Shown in pieces: positions 49,069 to 58,161 of a DNA stretch of 64,000 nucleotides. Made by a program: the position numbers and the translations under genes. Source of the DNA: Methylomonas sp. MK1 (GTDB lineage Bacteria > Pseudomonadota > Gammaproteobacteria > Methylococcales > Methylomonadaceae); contig NZ_AQOV01000001.1 of assembly GCF_000365425.1 (NCBI RefSeq), positions 2,046,001 to 2,110,000 on the forward strand, read 5' to 3'. Within the stretch, counting starts at the first letter, position 1. The number at the start of each line of letters is the position of its first letter. Under the pieces are notes generated by a model. It did no database searches and had not been told where the DNA came from. It was given only the letters and a program-made list of their open reading frames with translations.

Positions 49069-49898
49069 ACCGATTTTTAAGAATGGAAAACACTATTTTG
49101 AACGCGGATGCCAAACAGCCCAAGCCTTATTGTGCTGTCGCCGGCGGCGCGGTAATCGGCACATTGGGAGGATTGATCGGCCTGGGCGGTGCGGAATTTC
49201 GCTTGCCCTTGCTAATCGGTTTGTTTGGGTTCGGTGCGCTGGAAGCGGTGATATTAAACAAAGCCATGAGTTTGATCGTGGTCGCCAGTGCTTTACCCTT
49301 CCGTACTGCCGGTGTGCCGTTACGCGAATTGACTGTACACGCCGGCGTGATCGGAACGCTGTTGTCCGGTAGCCTGATCGGTGCCTGGCATGGCGCAAGC
49401 TGGGCCAGCCGACTGGAATCGAAATCTTTGCACCGGGTCATCGCACTGAGCTTGGTGGGCATAGCGGCGGCTTTGCTCGCTGCGCACGACTCTTCGGTGG
49501 CCACGGCTTGGTTGACCGGCTGGCAACAAACCGCAGTCGGCTGCATCGCCGGTTATGGCATCGGCATAGTCGCGGCGCTACTGGGCGTGGCCGGCGGCGA
49601 ATTGCTGATCCCCACTATCGTCTTGCTGTTTGGCGTGGACATCAAAATCGCCGGCAGCTTGTCGCTGGCAATTAGCCTGCCGACCATGCTGGCCGGCTTC
49701 GGCCGTTACAGTCGCCATCAAAGCTTTACAGTATTGGGCCGGCAAAAAGTTTTTATCGCGCTGATGGCGGCGGGCTCGATAGCGGGTGCCTTTGTCGGCG
49801 GCCAACTATTACCCTATGTTGCCGTCACCACGCTATTGCCCCTGTTGGCGGCCATTTTACTGGTATCGGCCTGCAAGATCTGGAAGCACAGTGCATGA
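49056..49898 (+). CDS. TSUP-family (TauE/SafE-like) membrane transporter
   Basis: 280 residues. The ATG at 49056 overlaps the tpsA end by 13 bases and has CGGAG seven to eight bases upstream; an alternative ATG at 49083 has a weaker site. About eight hydrophobic helices form two similar halves, with the TSUP motif 'GTLGGLIGLGGAEFRLPLLIGLFGF' repeated as 'VAALLGVAGGELLIPTIVLLFGV'. TSUP proteins carry sulfite, sulfate or other small anions. Its position directly before a molybdate cluster that has no ModB permease makes an oxyanion role conceivable (inference only). Confidence 0.88.
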   Translation: MRWLNRFLRMENTILNADAKQPKPYCAVAGGAVIGTLGGLIGLGGAEFRLPLLIGLFGFGALEAVILNKAMSLIVVASALPFRTAGVPLRELTVHAGVIGTLLSGSLIGAWHGASWASRLESKSLHRVIALSLVGIAAALLAAHDSSVATAWLTGWQQTAVGCIAGYGIGIVAALLGVAGGELLIPTIVLLFGVDIKIAGSLSLAISLPTMLAGFGRYSRHQSFTVLGRQKVFIALMAAGSIAGAFVGGQLLPYVAVTTLLPLLAAILLVSACKIWKHSA

Positions 49899-49956
49899 GC
49901 CGGGCGATAAACCCTTGGGTACGCCAGCCATTGTTTCCCCAAGTGTAATAAGCTCT

Positions 49957-49994
49957 TTGATGAATTCGTTATTTACTTTTATACACAACGAATT
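49957..49994 (+). promoter_or_regulatory. Sigma-70-like promoter overlapped by ModE-like palindrome
   Basis: TTGATG (49957-49962) and TATACA (49980-49985) are 17 bases apart. Between and over them lies an inverted repeat with perfect 8-base ends, AATTCGTT and AACGAATT (49963-49994). The inner half-sites TTCGTTATTTA and TACACAACGAA are 6 bases apart. They match the ModE consensus ATCGnTATATA-N6-TATATAACGAT at about 16 of 21 fixed positions. This suggests repression of the downstream porin-modA-mop-modC genes by ModE-molybdate. Confidence 0.6.
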
Positions 49995-50089
49995 AAACTA
50001 CGGCCAGGGCTACACAACTCGCGAACTCCATTTGCGACAATTGCTGCGCTGTAAATCCAAAAATAACCCGAGACGATTTGGTCATAACG

Positions 50090-51589
50090 ATGCGAAAAGA
50101 CAGCTTTAGATCGGCCAGCGTTAAATGCGCATTCGGCGCTATTGCCGCCACCGGCTTTTACTTGGACGCCTCCCCCACGCAAGCCGCTGAAGTTAAGGCC
50201 TACAGCAAGCCCCCCATGGCCGCCTTTTCCAGTCAGATGCCGGATGCCCTGCTGGGCAACGATAAATTCGAAAAGCCGGTCTGGAATCTACATGACACGC
50301 TGAATTTGCCAAAGTGGCTATTCGCCTCACTGGAACAGCGAACCCGCTATGAGACTATGGACGGCAGCTTTAAAGCCAACGGCAGAGGCGGCGATCAGCA
50401 GATTGCCTTGCAAACCGATTTGTGGCTGCAAGCCAATCTGGGTAAGTTAAGGCTCGGTGCCGAGTTTCTGGATGCCCGCGCGCTGGGCGCCGATAGCGGT
50501 TCCGGCGTAAATAACACCCACGCCGACACTGCGGACTTCATTCAAGGTTATGCAGCGTGGGCAGATCAAAATCTGTTTTACAGCGGTATCGGCGCTGAAA
50601 TTGTGGCCGGCCGGCAAACGCTAAATCTGGGCAGTCGCCGCTTAATTGCCCGCAATGCGATGCGCAACGATATCAACAGCTTTACCGGAATAAAGCTGAG
50701 GCTGTTGGACTACGATTCTTGGCAATTTACCGGCTTTGTGACCATGCCGGTCAACCGCTATCCGACCGCCGCTGCGGACATTCTGAACGAGGTCCACGAG
50801 TTCGACGAGGAAGATACCCACACTTGGTTTTCCGGCGGGTTCTTGGAGCTTTACAACTTGGCCTGGAATATCAATAGCGAAGTTTATCTATACCATCTCG
50901 ACGAGGGCGACAGCATTCGGAACCCGACCCGCAATCGCCGCTATTTCACCCCCGGGGTGCGCTTTTATCTGAAGCCCAAGAAGGCTAATTTCGACTTTCA
51001 AGCCGAAACCATCGGCCAGCTCGGCACCGTTCGCTCTAGTACCGCAGCCAATAATGGCCGAGACCTGGAGCACGCCGCCTGGTACCAGCACGCCGATGTC
51101 GGCTATACCTTCGACGCCCCATGGTCTCCCCGTTTCGCGTTGGAATACGACTATGCCAGCGGTGATGAAAACCCGAACGACAATCAAGACCAACGCTTCG
51201 ACACTTTATACGGGGCACGGCGCTTCGAGTTCGGACCGACCGGTATGTATGGCGCGTTCGCCCGAGCCAACATCAACACCCCCGGCTACCGTATCACTGC
51301 GGCACCACGCCACGATGTGCAGCTTGGACTGAGTCACCGTTTTTATTGGCTGGCATCGGACAGAGACAGTTGGACCGCTGCCGGTATTCAAGATACCAGC
51401 GGTCGGAGCGGTGATTTCGTTGGCCAACAATTGGAATTGACCGCGCGTTGGGATTTCAACAGCAGTTTGAATTTCGAAACCGGCTGGGCGCATTTGTTCA
51501 AGGGCGAATTTGCCAAAAAAGCGCCGTCCGCACCCATTATTAAGGAAGACATCGATTATGTTTACGTGCAGAGCCAATTGAGGTTTTAG
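50090..51589 (+). CDS. Alginate-export-type outer membrane porin (Alginate_exp family)
   Basis: 499 residues from the ATG at 50090 (an in-frame TTG lies 12 bases earlier). A signal peptide (about 1-33, cleavage near QAA) is followed by an 18-strand-type barrel. 'LFASLEQRTRYETMDGSF', 'LRLGAEFLDARALGADSGSG', 'VAGRQTLNLGSRRLIARNAMRN' and 'PWSPRFALEYDYASGDENPNDN' are family-typical stretches. It ends with 'DYVYVQSQLRF'. No alginate genes are near. Its position before modA suggests a pore for oxyanions rather than alginate (inference). Confidence 0.87.
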   Translation: MRKDSFRSASVKCAFGAIAATGFYLDASPTQAAEVKAYSKPPMAAFSSQMPDALLGNDKFEKPVWNLHDTLNLPKWLFASLEQRTRYETMDGSFKANGRGGDQQIALQTDLWLQANLGKLRLGAEFLDARALGADSGSGVNNTHADTADFIQGYAAWADQNLFYSGIGAEIVAGRQTLNLGSRRLIARNAMRNDINSFTGIKLRLLDYDSWQFTGFVTMPVNRYPTAAADILNEVHEFDEEDTHTWFSGGFLELYNLAWNINSEVYLYHLDEGDSIRNPTRNRRYFTPGVRFYLKPKKANFDFQAETIGQLGTVRSSTAANNGRDLEHAAWYQHADVGYTFDAPWSPRFALEYDYASGDENPNDNQDQRFDTLYGARRFEFGPTGMYGAFARANINTPGYRITAAPRHDVQLGLSHRFYWLASDRDSWTAAGIQDTSGRSGDFVGQQLELTARWDFNSSLNFETGWAHLFKGEFAKKAPSAPIIKEDIDYVYVQSQLRF

Positions 51590-51625
51590 CCGCTGCCGAT
51601 CAGCTTATCATTGAGGAGAAATAGC

Positions 51626-52393
51626 ATGTCGTTTATCGCTTTAAATCGGATTGTTTTAGCTCTATCGCTTTTATCGAGCGCGTTTGCGCAGGCCGATACT
51701 ACGCTGGTTGCGGTCGCCGCCAACTTTACCAAACCCATGACAGAGATCGCCGAGGCGTTCGAGAAAGCTAGCGGCCATAGTGCCAAGCTTTCGTTCGGTT
51801 CGTCAGGCAAATTCGTCGCCCAATTTGAGAACGGCGCGCCGTTTGAGGTGTTTCTGTCGGCCGATGACAAAAGCCCGCTGAAACTGGAGCAATCAGGTTT
51901 GGCCGTAGCCGGCACCCGCTTTACTTATGCCATCGGTAAGTTGGTATTGTGGTCTAGCAATCCCGGCTATGTAGACGAGCAAGGCCAAATCCTCAGCAAA
52001 GGTGACTTCAAACATCTGGCTCTGGCTGATCCGAAATTGGCACCTTACGGGGCTGCGGCAGTGGAGGTCTTGAAAAACCAAGGTTTATTGGAAAAACTGC
52101 AAGCCTTATTCGTGCAAGGCGAAAACATTGCTCAAACGCATCAATTCATCAGTACCGGCAACGCTGAGCTAGGCTTTGTTGCTTTATCACAAGTGATCGA
52201 GAATGGCAAAATTGGCTCAGGCTCGGGCTGGATCGTGCCGGAAAACCTGCATAGCCCGATCCTGCAAGACGCGGTATTGCTGAAAACCGGTGCCGAAAAT
52301 CCGGCCGCGCAAGCTTTGCTGGCTTTTCTGAAAACGCCGCCAGCTTTGGCCATCATCGAAAAATACGGCTATGCCTTACCCGCAGCAAATTAA
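51626..52393 (+). CDS. modA: Molybdate-binding periplasmic protein ModA
   Basis: 255 residues with GAGGAGA before the ATG at 51626. A signal peptide (about 1-24) is followed by the class II binding-protein fold. ModA motifs are 'VAVAANFTKPMTEIAEAFE', 'LSFGSSGKFVAQFENGAPFEVFLSAD', 'PKLAPYGAAAVEVL' and 'TGNAELGFVALSQV'. They include the serine and tyrosine positions that usually bind molybdate or tungstate. The permease gene modB that normally follows is absent. Confidence 0.93.
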   Translation: MSFIALNRIVLALSLLSSAFAQADTTLVAVAANFTKPMTEIAEAFEKASGHSAKLSFGSSGKFVAQFENGAPFEVFLSADDKSPLKLEQSGLAVAGTRFTYAIGKLVLWSSNPGYVDEQGQILSKGDFKHLALADPKLAPYGAAAVEVLKNQGLLEKLQALFVQGENIAQTHQFISTGNAELGFVALSQVIENGKIGSGSGWIVPENLHSPILQDAVLLKTGAENPAAQALLAFLKTPPALAIIEKYGYALPAAN

Positions 52394-52449
52394 CGTTTAT
52401 TCAAACCCTTTATGTTAAGGGCGCGCCCATCCAATCAAGAGGAATTATC

Positions 52450-52878
52450 ATGAAAGCAAGCGCACGTAACCAATTTTCCGGCACCGTCACGGAAGTCACC
52501 ATCGGCGCAGTCAACGCCGAAGTGCATGTCGGTTTGAAAGGTGGCGAAACCATCGTCGCCTCGATTACCAAAGACTCCGTCGAAACCTTGGCGATAGAAA
52601 CCGGCAAGAAAGTCATCGTGTTGGTAAAAGCGCCGCAAGTCATCGTCGTCACCGATTTCGGCGGTTATCGGATTTCGGCGCGTAACCAATTGGAAGGTAC
52701 GGTCACTGACGTTAAGGCGGGCGTTGTGAACACCGAAGTGGATATTGCCCTGCCCGGCGGCGACAAAATCGCCGCTACTGTCACCAACGATAGCGTGGAA
52801 ACCTTGGGGCTACGCAAAGGCCAAACTGCCACCGCGGTATTCAAAGCCGGCGCGGTGATTCTCGGCGTGCAGGGTTAA
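52450..52878 (+). CDS. Two-domain molybdate-binding protein (molbindin, ModG/Mop type)
   Basis: 142 residues with AGAGGA before the ATG. Two Mop repeats (about 3-68 and 74-140), each beginning S-ARNQ(F/L)-GTVT-V and containing VNAEV or VNTEV. Cytoplasmic molbindins of this kind store and buffer molybdate in ring-shaped assemblies. It lies between modA and the ModC-like gene. Its length and domain count match ModG of Azotobacter. Confidence 0.92.
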   Translation: MKASARNQFSGTVTEVTIGAVNAEVHVGLKGGETIVASITKDSVETLAIETGKKVIVLVKAPQVIVVTDFGGYRISARNQLEGTVTDVKAGVVNTEVDIALPGGDKIAATVTNDSVETLGLRKGQTATAVFKAGAVILGVQG

Positions 52879-52934
52879 TATCGTGATCGGCCCGGCCAAC
52901 CAGGCCGGGTCGACTTTAACCACCGGAGGTGGTC

Positions 52935-54116
52935 ATGCTGCTGGAAATGAATGTCAAACTGCGTCGCGGTCATTTCGACCTCAGCACGCAGTTATCGGTC
53001 GGCGACATCAGCGTCGGTCTGTTCGGACAATCCGGTGCCGGTAAAAGTACCTTACTAGGCTTGATCGCCGGTACCATTCAGCCGCAAAGCGGACATATTG
53101 CGCTGGACGGCAAAATCTTGTTCGATAGCCGTAAAGGTATCGTGATGCCGCGCGAACAACGGCCGATAGGCGCGGTATTGCAGAGCGATTGCGCCGACGC
53201 CACGGAAACCGTGCGCGACAATTTAACCGCCGCCTATTACCGCACCCTCAAACAGCGCCGACTGTTCAAACCGGATTATCTAATCAATTTACTGGAGCTG
53301 GGCACCAATCTGGATCAGCCTATCGAAAGGCTCTCGGTTGGCGAACGCCAACGGGTGGCGCTAGCCCGTTCTCTGCTGAAATCGCCAAAACTATTACTGT
53401 TGGACGAAACCTTCGCCGCCATCGGCCACGGTTACCGTTCGCAACTACTACCGATTTTGAAACGCCTGCAAGACGAATTCGGTTTGCCGGCACTTTATGC
53501 CAGCCAGTCGCTGGGCGAAATTCTGGAATTGACCGACCAGTTGATTGTGCTGGAACACGGCCAGGTGCTGCGCAGCGGCTCTTTGCGCGAAGTGGCTAAA
53601 CAACAAGGTATCTTGCGCTATCTGGGTATCCGCCAAATCGACAACTTCCTGCCGATCAGTATTCGCAATCACGATGTCCAGGCGGGTTGCAGTATGGCGG
53701 ATAGTTTCGGTCTGCCGCTGGCATTGCCGCTACGCCCGCAGTTTGCAATCGGCAGCCAGAGCCAGGTATCGATCCGCGCCAACGATATTGCGCTGTCGCG
53801 GGCCTACATCGACGGCATTTCCATTCAGAATCAGCTAAAAGGCCGGATCTGCGCGATCATCCCTAGCGGCGAAAGTCTGATCGTGCAGGTTGATTGCGGT
53901 GGTACCTTGTTGGTGGAAATTACGCCGGGGGCCTGCCAGAGCATGGCGTTGCGGGAAGGCGACGTGGTGTATTGCCTGATTAAAACTCACGCCATCGTCT
54001 ATCTGGCCGAACTGGACACCCTACCCTACCAACGCATCGTCAGCCACGGCGACGGCTACTACTATTTGAATAATGCCGGCGCCGACACCAACAGTGTTTT
54101 GGAATACCGCTATTGA
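52935..54116 (+). CDS. ModC-like ABC ATPase with degenerate catalytic motifs and C-terminal TOBE domain
   Basis: 393 residues from the ATG at 52935 (GGAGGT upstream). Walker A 'GQSGAGKST' (31-39) and a Q-loop Gln (83) are normal. Other motifs differ from ModC: the signature is LSVGE (133-137) instead of LSGGE, the residue after the Walker B Glu is Thr instead of Pro, the D-loop is AAIG instead of SxLD, and the H-switch is Gln191 (ASQS) instead of His. A TOBE/Mop-like domain occupies the C-terminus ('LKGRICAIIPSGESLIVQVDCGG'). It is likely to bind ATP but hydrolyse it poorly. No ModB permease is present, so import by a standard ModABC seems doubtful. Confidence 0.85.
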   Translation: MLLEMNVKLRRGHFDLSTQLSVGDISVGLFGQSGAGKSTLLGLIAGTIQPQSGHIALDGKILFDSRKGIVMPREQRPIGAVLQSDCADATETVRDNLTAAYYRTLKQRRLFKPDYLINLLELGTNLDQPIERLSVGERQRVALARSLLKSPKLLLLDETFAAIGHGYRSQLLPILKRLQDEFGLPALYASQSLGEILELTDQLIVLEHGQVLRSGSLREVAKQQGILRYLGIRQIDNFLPISIRNHDVQAGCSMADSFGLPLALPLRPQFAIGSQSQVSIRANDIALSRAYIDGISIQNQLKGRICAIIPSGESLIVQVDCGGTLLVEITPGACQSMALREGDVVYCLIKTHAIVYLAELDTLPYQRIVSHGDGYYYLNNAGADTNSVLEYRY

Positions 54117-54141
54117 ACTCGGTATCCGCTTATAAGGCGAT

Positions 54142-54897
54142 CTAACTGCCGCTGAGAAAAGTGTCTAACTGCTGTAGTACGATTGCTTGCGCGGCTGCAA
54201 CGGCGTGGTCGGCGGCAAGATTATAACCCCATAGTGCAAAGAATAATTTCACATGGGCCAACTCCGGGTGTTTTTTTACACCTTCCAGAGCAGGCAGGCG
54301 ATCCTCGGTAAAATAAATCGGCTGGCCCGGATGCTGGGCTTTTAAACCTTTCAGGATTTCCGGTTTGCCGAGTTTGCGGTCCATCCCGAAAATTCGTTCA
54401 TCGGCCAATTCAATGTGGTTGGCACTAAGGATTTCCTTCACGAAGCGTTCTTGTTTGGTGGTAATCACGCACCAAAAATGCCGTTGTCCCAAGTCACGCA
54501 GTTTCTCTGCAACACCGGGATACAAGGGATTCTTGGCTATCCAATCGGCACGATCACTGGCAATCCAATTATCGCGGGTTTCGCCGAACAGCTTTTTCAA
54601 ATCGTCGATGCTTAAATGGATTTCGTCGAGCATCCTTTGTACTTTAGCGGCGTAGTTGGCGTAAATAGCGGCAGTACTCTTGCCCAAATACATGAGGCGG
54701 ATAATCAGAATCGCTTCGTACCCCGTCTCGATAATCGGCCGCACTTCGCGAAACTGCTCAACGATAGCCTGAGGTACCGCGTCAGGCATGTCTTTCCATA
54801 TAGTAGTACCGGCTTTCCAGCCGGTGATCGCGGTTTCAATCGCACTGTCGCAGACAACGCCATCAAAATCCAGCGCATATATAATCGAATCGTTCAT
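54142..54897 (-). CDS. HAD-superfamily hydrolase
   Basis: 251 residues. Motif I is 'ALDFDGVVCDS' with nucleophile Asp10 and acid/base Asp12. A helical cap (about 20-120) is followed by motif II 'CVITTKQERF', a conserved Lys in 'GKPEILKGL' and motif III near 'IYFTEDRLPALEG'. The substrate is unknown; phosphoglycolate-phosphatase-like enzymes are one possibility. It is convergent with the ModC-like gene, 25 bases apart. Confidence 0.88.
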   Translation of the reverse strand: MNDSIIYALDFDGVVCDSAIETAITGWKAGTTIWKDMPDAVPQAIVEQFREVRPIIETGYEAILIIRLMYLGKSTAAIYANYAAKVQRMLDEIHLSIDDLKKLFGETRDNWIASDRADWIAKNPLYPGVAEKLRDLGQRHFWCVITTKQERFVKEILSANHIELADERIFGMDRKLGKPEILKGLKAQHPGQPIYFTEDRLPALEGVKKHPELAHVKLFFALWGYNLAADHAVAAAQAIVLQQLDTFLSGS

Positions 54898-55031
54898 TGG
54901 TAGTAGTAATAAAGGTTCACGGTAAATGGAATGATTGTACCGGATGAAACGGCGGATAATCTTGATTAGGTCGCAAAACCTTGCCGTTACCGTGTCTTAA
55001 AACAACTAACTTCAATGATGGACATCACTGA

Positions 55032-55829
55032 TTAAAACTGGCCTTTATGCAGTTTTTCCCGAAACACCTCCAAATACTCCGGCCCAACAGCCAATTCGCT
55101 CGGACAGTTTTTTAGGGCCACCTTGTAATCCTCTCCCTCGCTGCCGCGAGGCTTCAGGCTCCTTAAGTGGCTTAAATTGATCAAATGACTTCTGTGAATT
55201 TGCACAAAACCCAATACGGCATATCTGTTTTCCCAGTCCTTAATCGTGCCGTTGACCCGATCCAACATATTGCCGTTAGATAACTGGATTTTCAGGTTAT
55301 TCACCGACTTATTCTTGGCTATAAACACGATTTCGCCCGGATCGACGCATTCGGTATGCCACTCGTACTCGTCGAAACGGGAGTCGATGCGATGCTTGAT
55401 CATGATGCGTTTGGGCGGTGAGAATACCGGTACAACCGGTAACGCTTGCTTTTGGCGTATCCATTCGAGGGCTTCGTCAATTCTACTGTCTTCCAACGGT
55501 TTGAGTAGAAAATGCGCGGGATGCAGGCGATGCGCTTCCACGGCAGTTTGCGGTCGGCCGGTGATAAAGACGATCCAAGGCGCGTTGGTCAAGCGATTGA
55601 TTACATAAGCCAGATCAAGGCCCGCGCGTTCGTTCTCGGTTTGAATATGAATATCCAAAAACACGCCGTCTATACGCGGATGCTGTTTCAGCAAAACCCA
55701 GGCATCTGCCGCACTAGCTGCTTCCGCCACCACCTCAAAATCCGGATGCCGGCGTTTGAGCAGGCTTTTTAATTCGTCGCGGGCCAAATATTCGTCGTCG
55801 ACTATCATCACAGAACGTTTACCTACCAT
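55032..55829 (-). CDS. LytTR-family response regulator
   Basis: 265 residues. A receiver domain (about 5-125) has an intact acidic pair (Asp11, Asp12), phospho-acceptor Asp59 in 'GVFLDIHIQ', and Lys in 'FLLKPLED'. A LytTR DNA-binding domain occupies about 150-262 ('GEIVFIAKNKSVNNLKIQL', 'FVQIHRSHLINLSHLRSL'). It overlaps its histidine kinase gene by 7 bases, so the two form a cognate pair. Confidence 0.92.
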   Translation of the reverse strand: MVGKRSVMIVDDEYLARDELKSLLKRRHPDFEVVAEAASAADAWVLLKQHPRIDGVFLDIHIQTENERAGLDLAYVINRLTNAPWIVFITGRPQTAVEAHRLHPAHFLLKPLEDSRIDEALEWIRQKQALPVVPVFSPPKRIMIKHRIDSRFDEYEWHTECVDPGEIVFIAKNKSVNNLKIQLSNGNMLDRVNGTIKDWENRYAVLGFVQIHRSHLINLSHLRSLKPRGSEGEDYKVALKNCPSELAVGPEYLEVFREKLHKGQF

Positions 55830-57142
55830 GGTGTGCTCCTTTTCGGTATGGTCAAAATAACTTCGGTGCCGTGACCTTCCCAGCTATTGATCGCCAGCGT
55901 CGATTGACGCGGAAAGGCCAGTTTGAAACTTTGGCGTAAATGAAAAAGTGCGCTGCCGTTACCATTGCTCGAATCGACCGGGCGCTTGCCCAGTTCCGCC
56001 AAACGCGGCGCTGGTATGCCATTACCGTTATCGCTAACCCGCAAAATAAAGCTTTGCCCATGATCGATGCCAACAATATCGATCTTTAGTGGCTTAGACC
56101 GGCCGGGCATGCCGTGCAACAGAGCATTCTCCACCAAGGTTTGCAAACAGCGTGGAGGCAATTGGCAATTTAAAAGTTGCGGAGAAATATTGCGTTGAAA
56201 CTGCAACGCTTCCGGAAAGCGCAGGGTCTGGAAATCCAGATAACGTTCCACTTGAGCCAATTCCTGCTGCAAGGAAATGGAATTGGCGCTGACGCAGCGG
56301 CGAGTATCGTCCAGAAAACGCGCCAGCTTCACCACATATTGCGAGGCAGCGTCCGGGTCACGACGGATTAAGGCTTTGATGGCATTCAAGGTGTTATTCA
56401 TAAAATGCGGTTCTATCTGCGCGTTCAAAGCTCTAAGCTCGGCCTGCTGAGCTTGATTCCTTAATCTGTCCCGCTCCAGATCCTGCATCACAAATAAAAA
56501 CAGCAGTACGCCCAAGGTATTCACCACCGCTACCGGCATCGCGGTTTCCAACACCAGCGTTTGCGCATCGGCATAAGGTTGCACCCCAACCAGTAGAATC
56601 AGTTTCTGCAGCAAGGTACCGGTCAAGGCGATAAAGCAGGCGCCACGCATACTGGTGGCCCAATGCGGCCGCCACTGAAACGCCCAACCGGCCCACAAGC
56701 CTTGCATCACTGTAGCGAAAGCGCTGGCGAATCCGGCAAACCCACCGAGCAGAGCGCGTTCCCAACCCGCCAGCAACCCAGCACCCAGGCCTATCCATGG
56801 ACCACCGCTCAACCCGGCCGCCAACACCATCAAATCCCGGAAGCCGATCACTGCTTGCGAATGCTTTAATGCATCGGACAAATCGGCGGGCCAGGCAATA
56901 CGCTTACCCAGTTGATGCACATCCAATAAAAACCCGCTGTGCGTGCCGATAATCGCAAACACGCCAAAAAATGTGGCACAGACCAATCGATTACGCCACT
57001 GCTGCGGATCGCCGCGCAAAGCTTGTCTGAGCCATTTCATCCGAATGAAAACGTGAGCCGCGATCAACACCACGCAAACCCGCTGCGACAATTGGGCGGT
57101 GTTATCCAACCAATGGAACATCATGTCTGTGGAGTAATGCAT
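55823..57142 (-). CDS. LytS-type sensor histidine kinase
   Basis: 439 residues from the ATG at 57142 (GAGG upstream; a longer frame exists). Five or six membrane helices (about 20-225) resemble the 5TMR-LYT sensor ('LAAGLSGGPWIGLGAGLLAGWERALLGG'). The HisKA-like phospho-acceptor region is 'LNAQIEPHFMNNTLNAIKALI', and a HATPase domain with 'VENALLHGM' and 'VSDNGNGIP' follows. It partners the LytTR regulator downstream. The signal is unknown; related systems sense pyruvate or membrane state. Confidence 0.9.
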   Translation of the reverse strand: MHYSTDMMFHWLDNTAQLSQRVCVVLIAAHVFIRMKWLRQALRGDPQQWRNRLVCATFFGVFAIIGTHSGFLLDVHQLGKRIAWPADLSDALKHSQAVIGFRDLMVLAAGLSGGPWIGLGAGLLAGWERALLGGFAGFASAFATVMQGLWAGWAFQWRPHWATSMRGACFIALTGTLLQKLILLVGVQPYADAQTLVLETAMPVAVVNTLGVLLFLFVMQDLERDRLRNQAQQAELRALNAQIEPHFMNNTLNAIKALIRRDPDAASQYVVKLARFLDDTRRCVSANSISLQQELAQVERYLDFQTLRFPEALQFQRNISPQLLNCQLPPRCLQTLVENALLHGMPGRSKPLKIDIVGIDHGQSFILRVSDNGNGIPAPRLAELGKRPVDSSNGNGSALFHLRQSFKLAFPRQSTLAINSWEGHGTEVILTIPKRSTPW

Positions 57143-57489
57143 GCTGACAACCTCGAAATGTTTTAGACGCGGCAGTGTGATTCGATCCGTGTGGCTTCTC
57201 GCCCAAAACGGCTCGGCCCATACGAAATTAATCAAAGATTTCTTAAGCCGGGATTAATTCTCGGGGCCGATTGTTTTTACAACTTAGCCTTCTTGAGCGG
57301 CACGCCGCCGCCGAGCGTTTCATCTTAAAATTCCGGTAATTCGTCACCGAAAACCCGCGACTGCCGCCAATCAGCTGACAGCACTTAACGCTTCCGAAAA
57401 TACTTTATCTAAACGCGAGAAACCGCGCGTCACTCCCCAGTCATTGGGAGTCCGGATAAGAAAATCGAACTTAAGCACGCGAGGTTGTC
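57143..57489. promoter_or_regulatory. Divergent intergenic region upstream of the LytS-type kinase gene
   Basis: 347 bases with no supported gene. It holds the divergent promoters of the kinase and the 57490 gene. A small hairpin ACTCCC/GGGAGT (57432-57451) lies in the leader of the latter. The AT-rich stretch near 57220-57255 may carry the kinase promoter; no strong -35/-10 pair stands out. Confidence 0.4.
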
Positions 57490-58134
57490 ATGCAAAACAT
57501 CGGCGATACACACACCCAGTTCAGACTCTGCCAGCCGGCGGCGATGTCCTTGACCTATGCCAGAGAGGAGCACCTTGGCATAGTCCTTATCCTTGGGGGG
57601 CTCTGGGGACTTTATCTCTGCCTACTTTTTAACCAATTCAATCAAACCGAGGAATTGGAAAGCCCCCGGACGCTAATAGACGCCGGATTGGCCGTTGTAT
57701 TGGGTATTGGCTTGTTTTGGGGTTTGCTATCGAGAAAGTTGATCGCTTACGCACAACAATTGGTCGTAAACGCCGCCGAACTGGCAAACGATGGCGTACT
57801 GGAGAACGGTCTGATCGTTGATATTTGGCAACCCGATGCGGACATCGAGCAAGGTTTATTCGTCGCCTATCGCTTCGAGTATCAGGACTGCATCTGGATA
57901 GGCCAGCATCCGGTCAAACAGCAACCCTATGGCAACTTGCAAATAGGCGACGACATTGTCGTCCGGTTATTACCGAGAAATCCGAGGGTTTGTATGTTGC
58001 TACCAACGCAACGAGAACCCGCACGCAAACCGCACAAGCTAAAAGTCTCCGCACCTTATCGGACCGTCAAACCGCGTCGACACATTTCACTTATGCAAAC
58101 GGTGGACTCAACGCCAATAGCTCGACATTCCTAA
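57490..58134 (+). CDS. Two-helix membrane protein with DUF3592-like periplasmic domain
   Basis: 214 residues with GAGG before the ATG. Two membrane helices (about 30-48 and 63-85) are followed by a small beta domain ('NGLIVDIWQPDADIEQGLFVAYRFEYQDCIWIGQH', 'LQIGDDIVVRLLPRNPRVCML') that recalls DUF3592, and then a basic C-terminal tail. Function unknown. It precedes the Ser/Pro-rich lipoprotein gene by 27 bases. Confidence 0.72.
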   Translation: MQNIGDTHTQFRLCQPAAMSLTYAREEHLGIVLILGGLWGLYLCLLFNQFNQTEELESPRTLIDAGLAVVLGIGLFWGLLSRKLIAYAQQLVVNAAELANDGVLENGLIVDIWQPDADIEQGLFVAYRFEYQDCIWIGQHPVKQQPYGNLQIGDDIVVRLLPRNPRVCMLLPTQREPARKPHKLKVSAPYRTVKPRRHISLMQTVDSTPIARHS

Positions 58135-58161
58135 CCATCACTATCTCAGCGGAGATTTACC

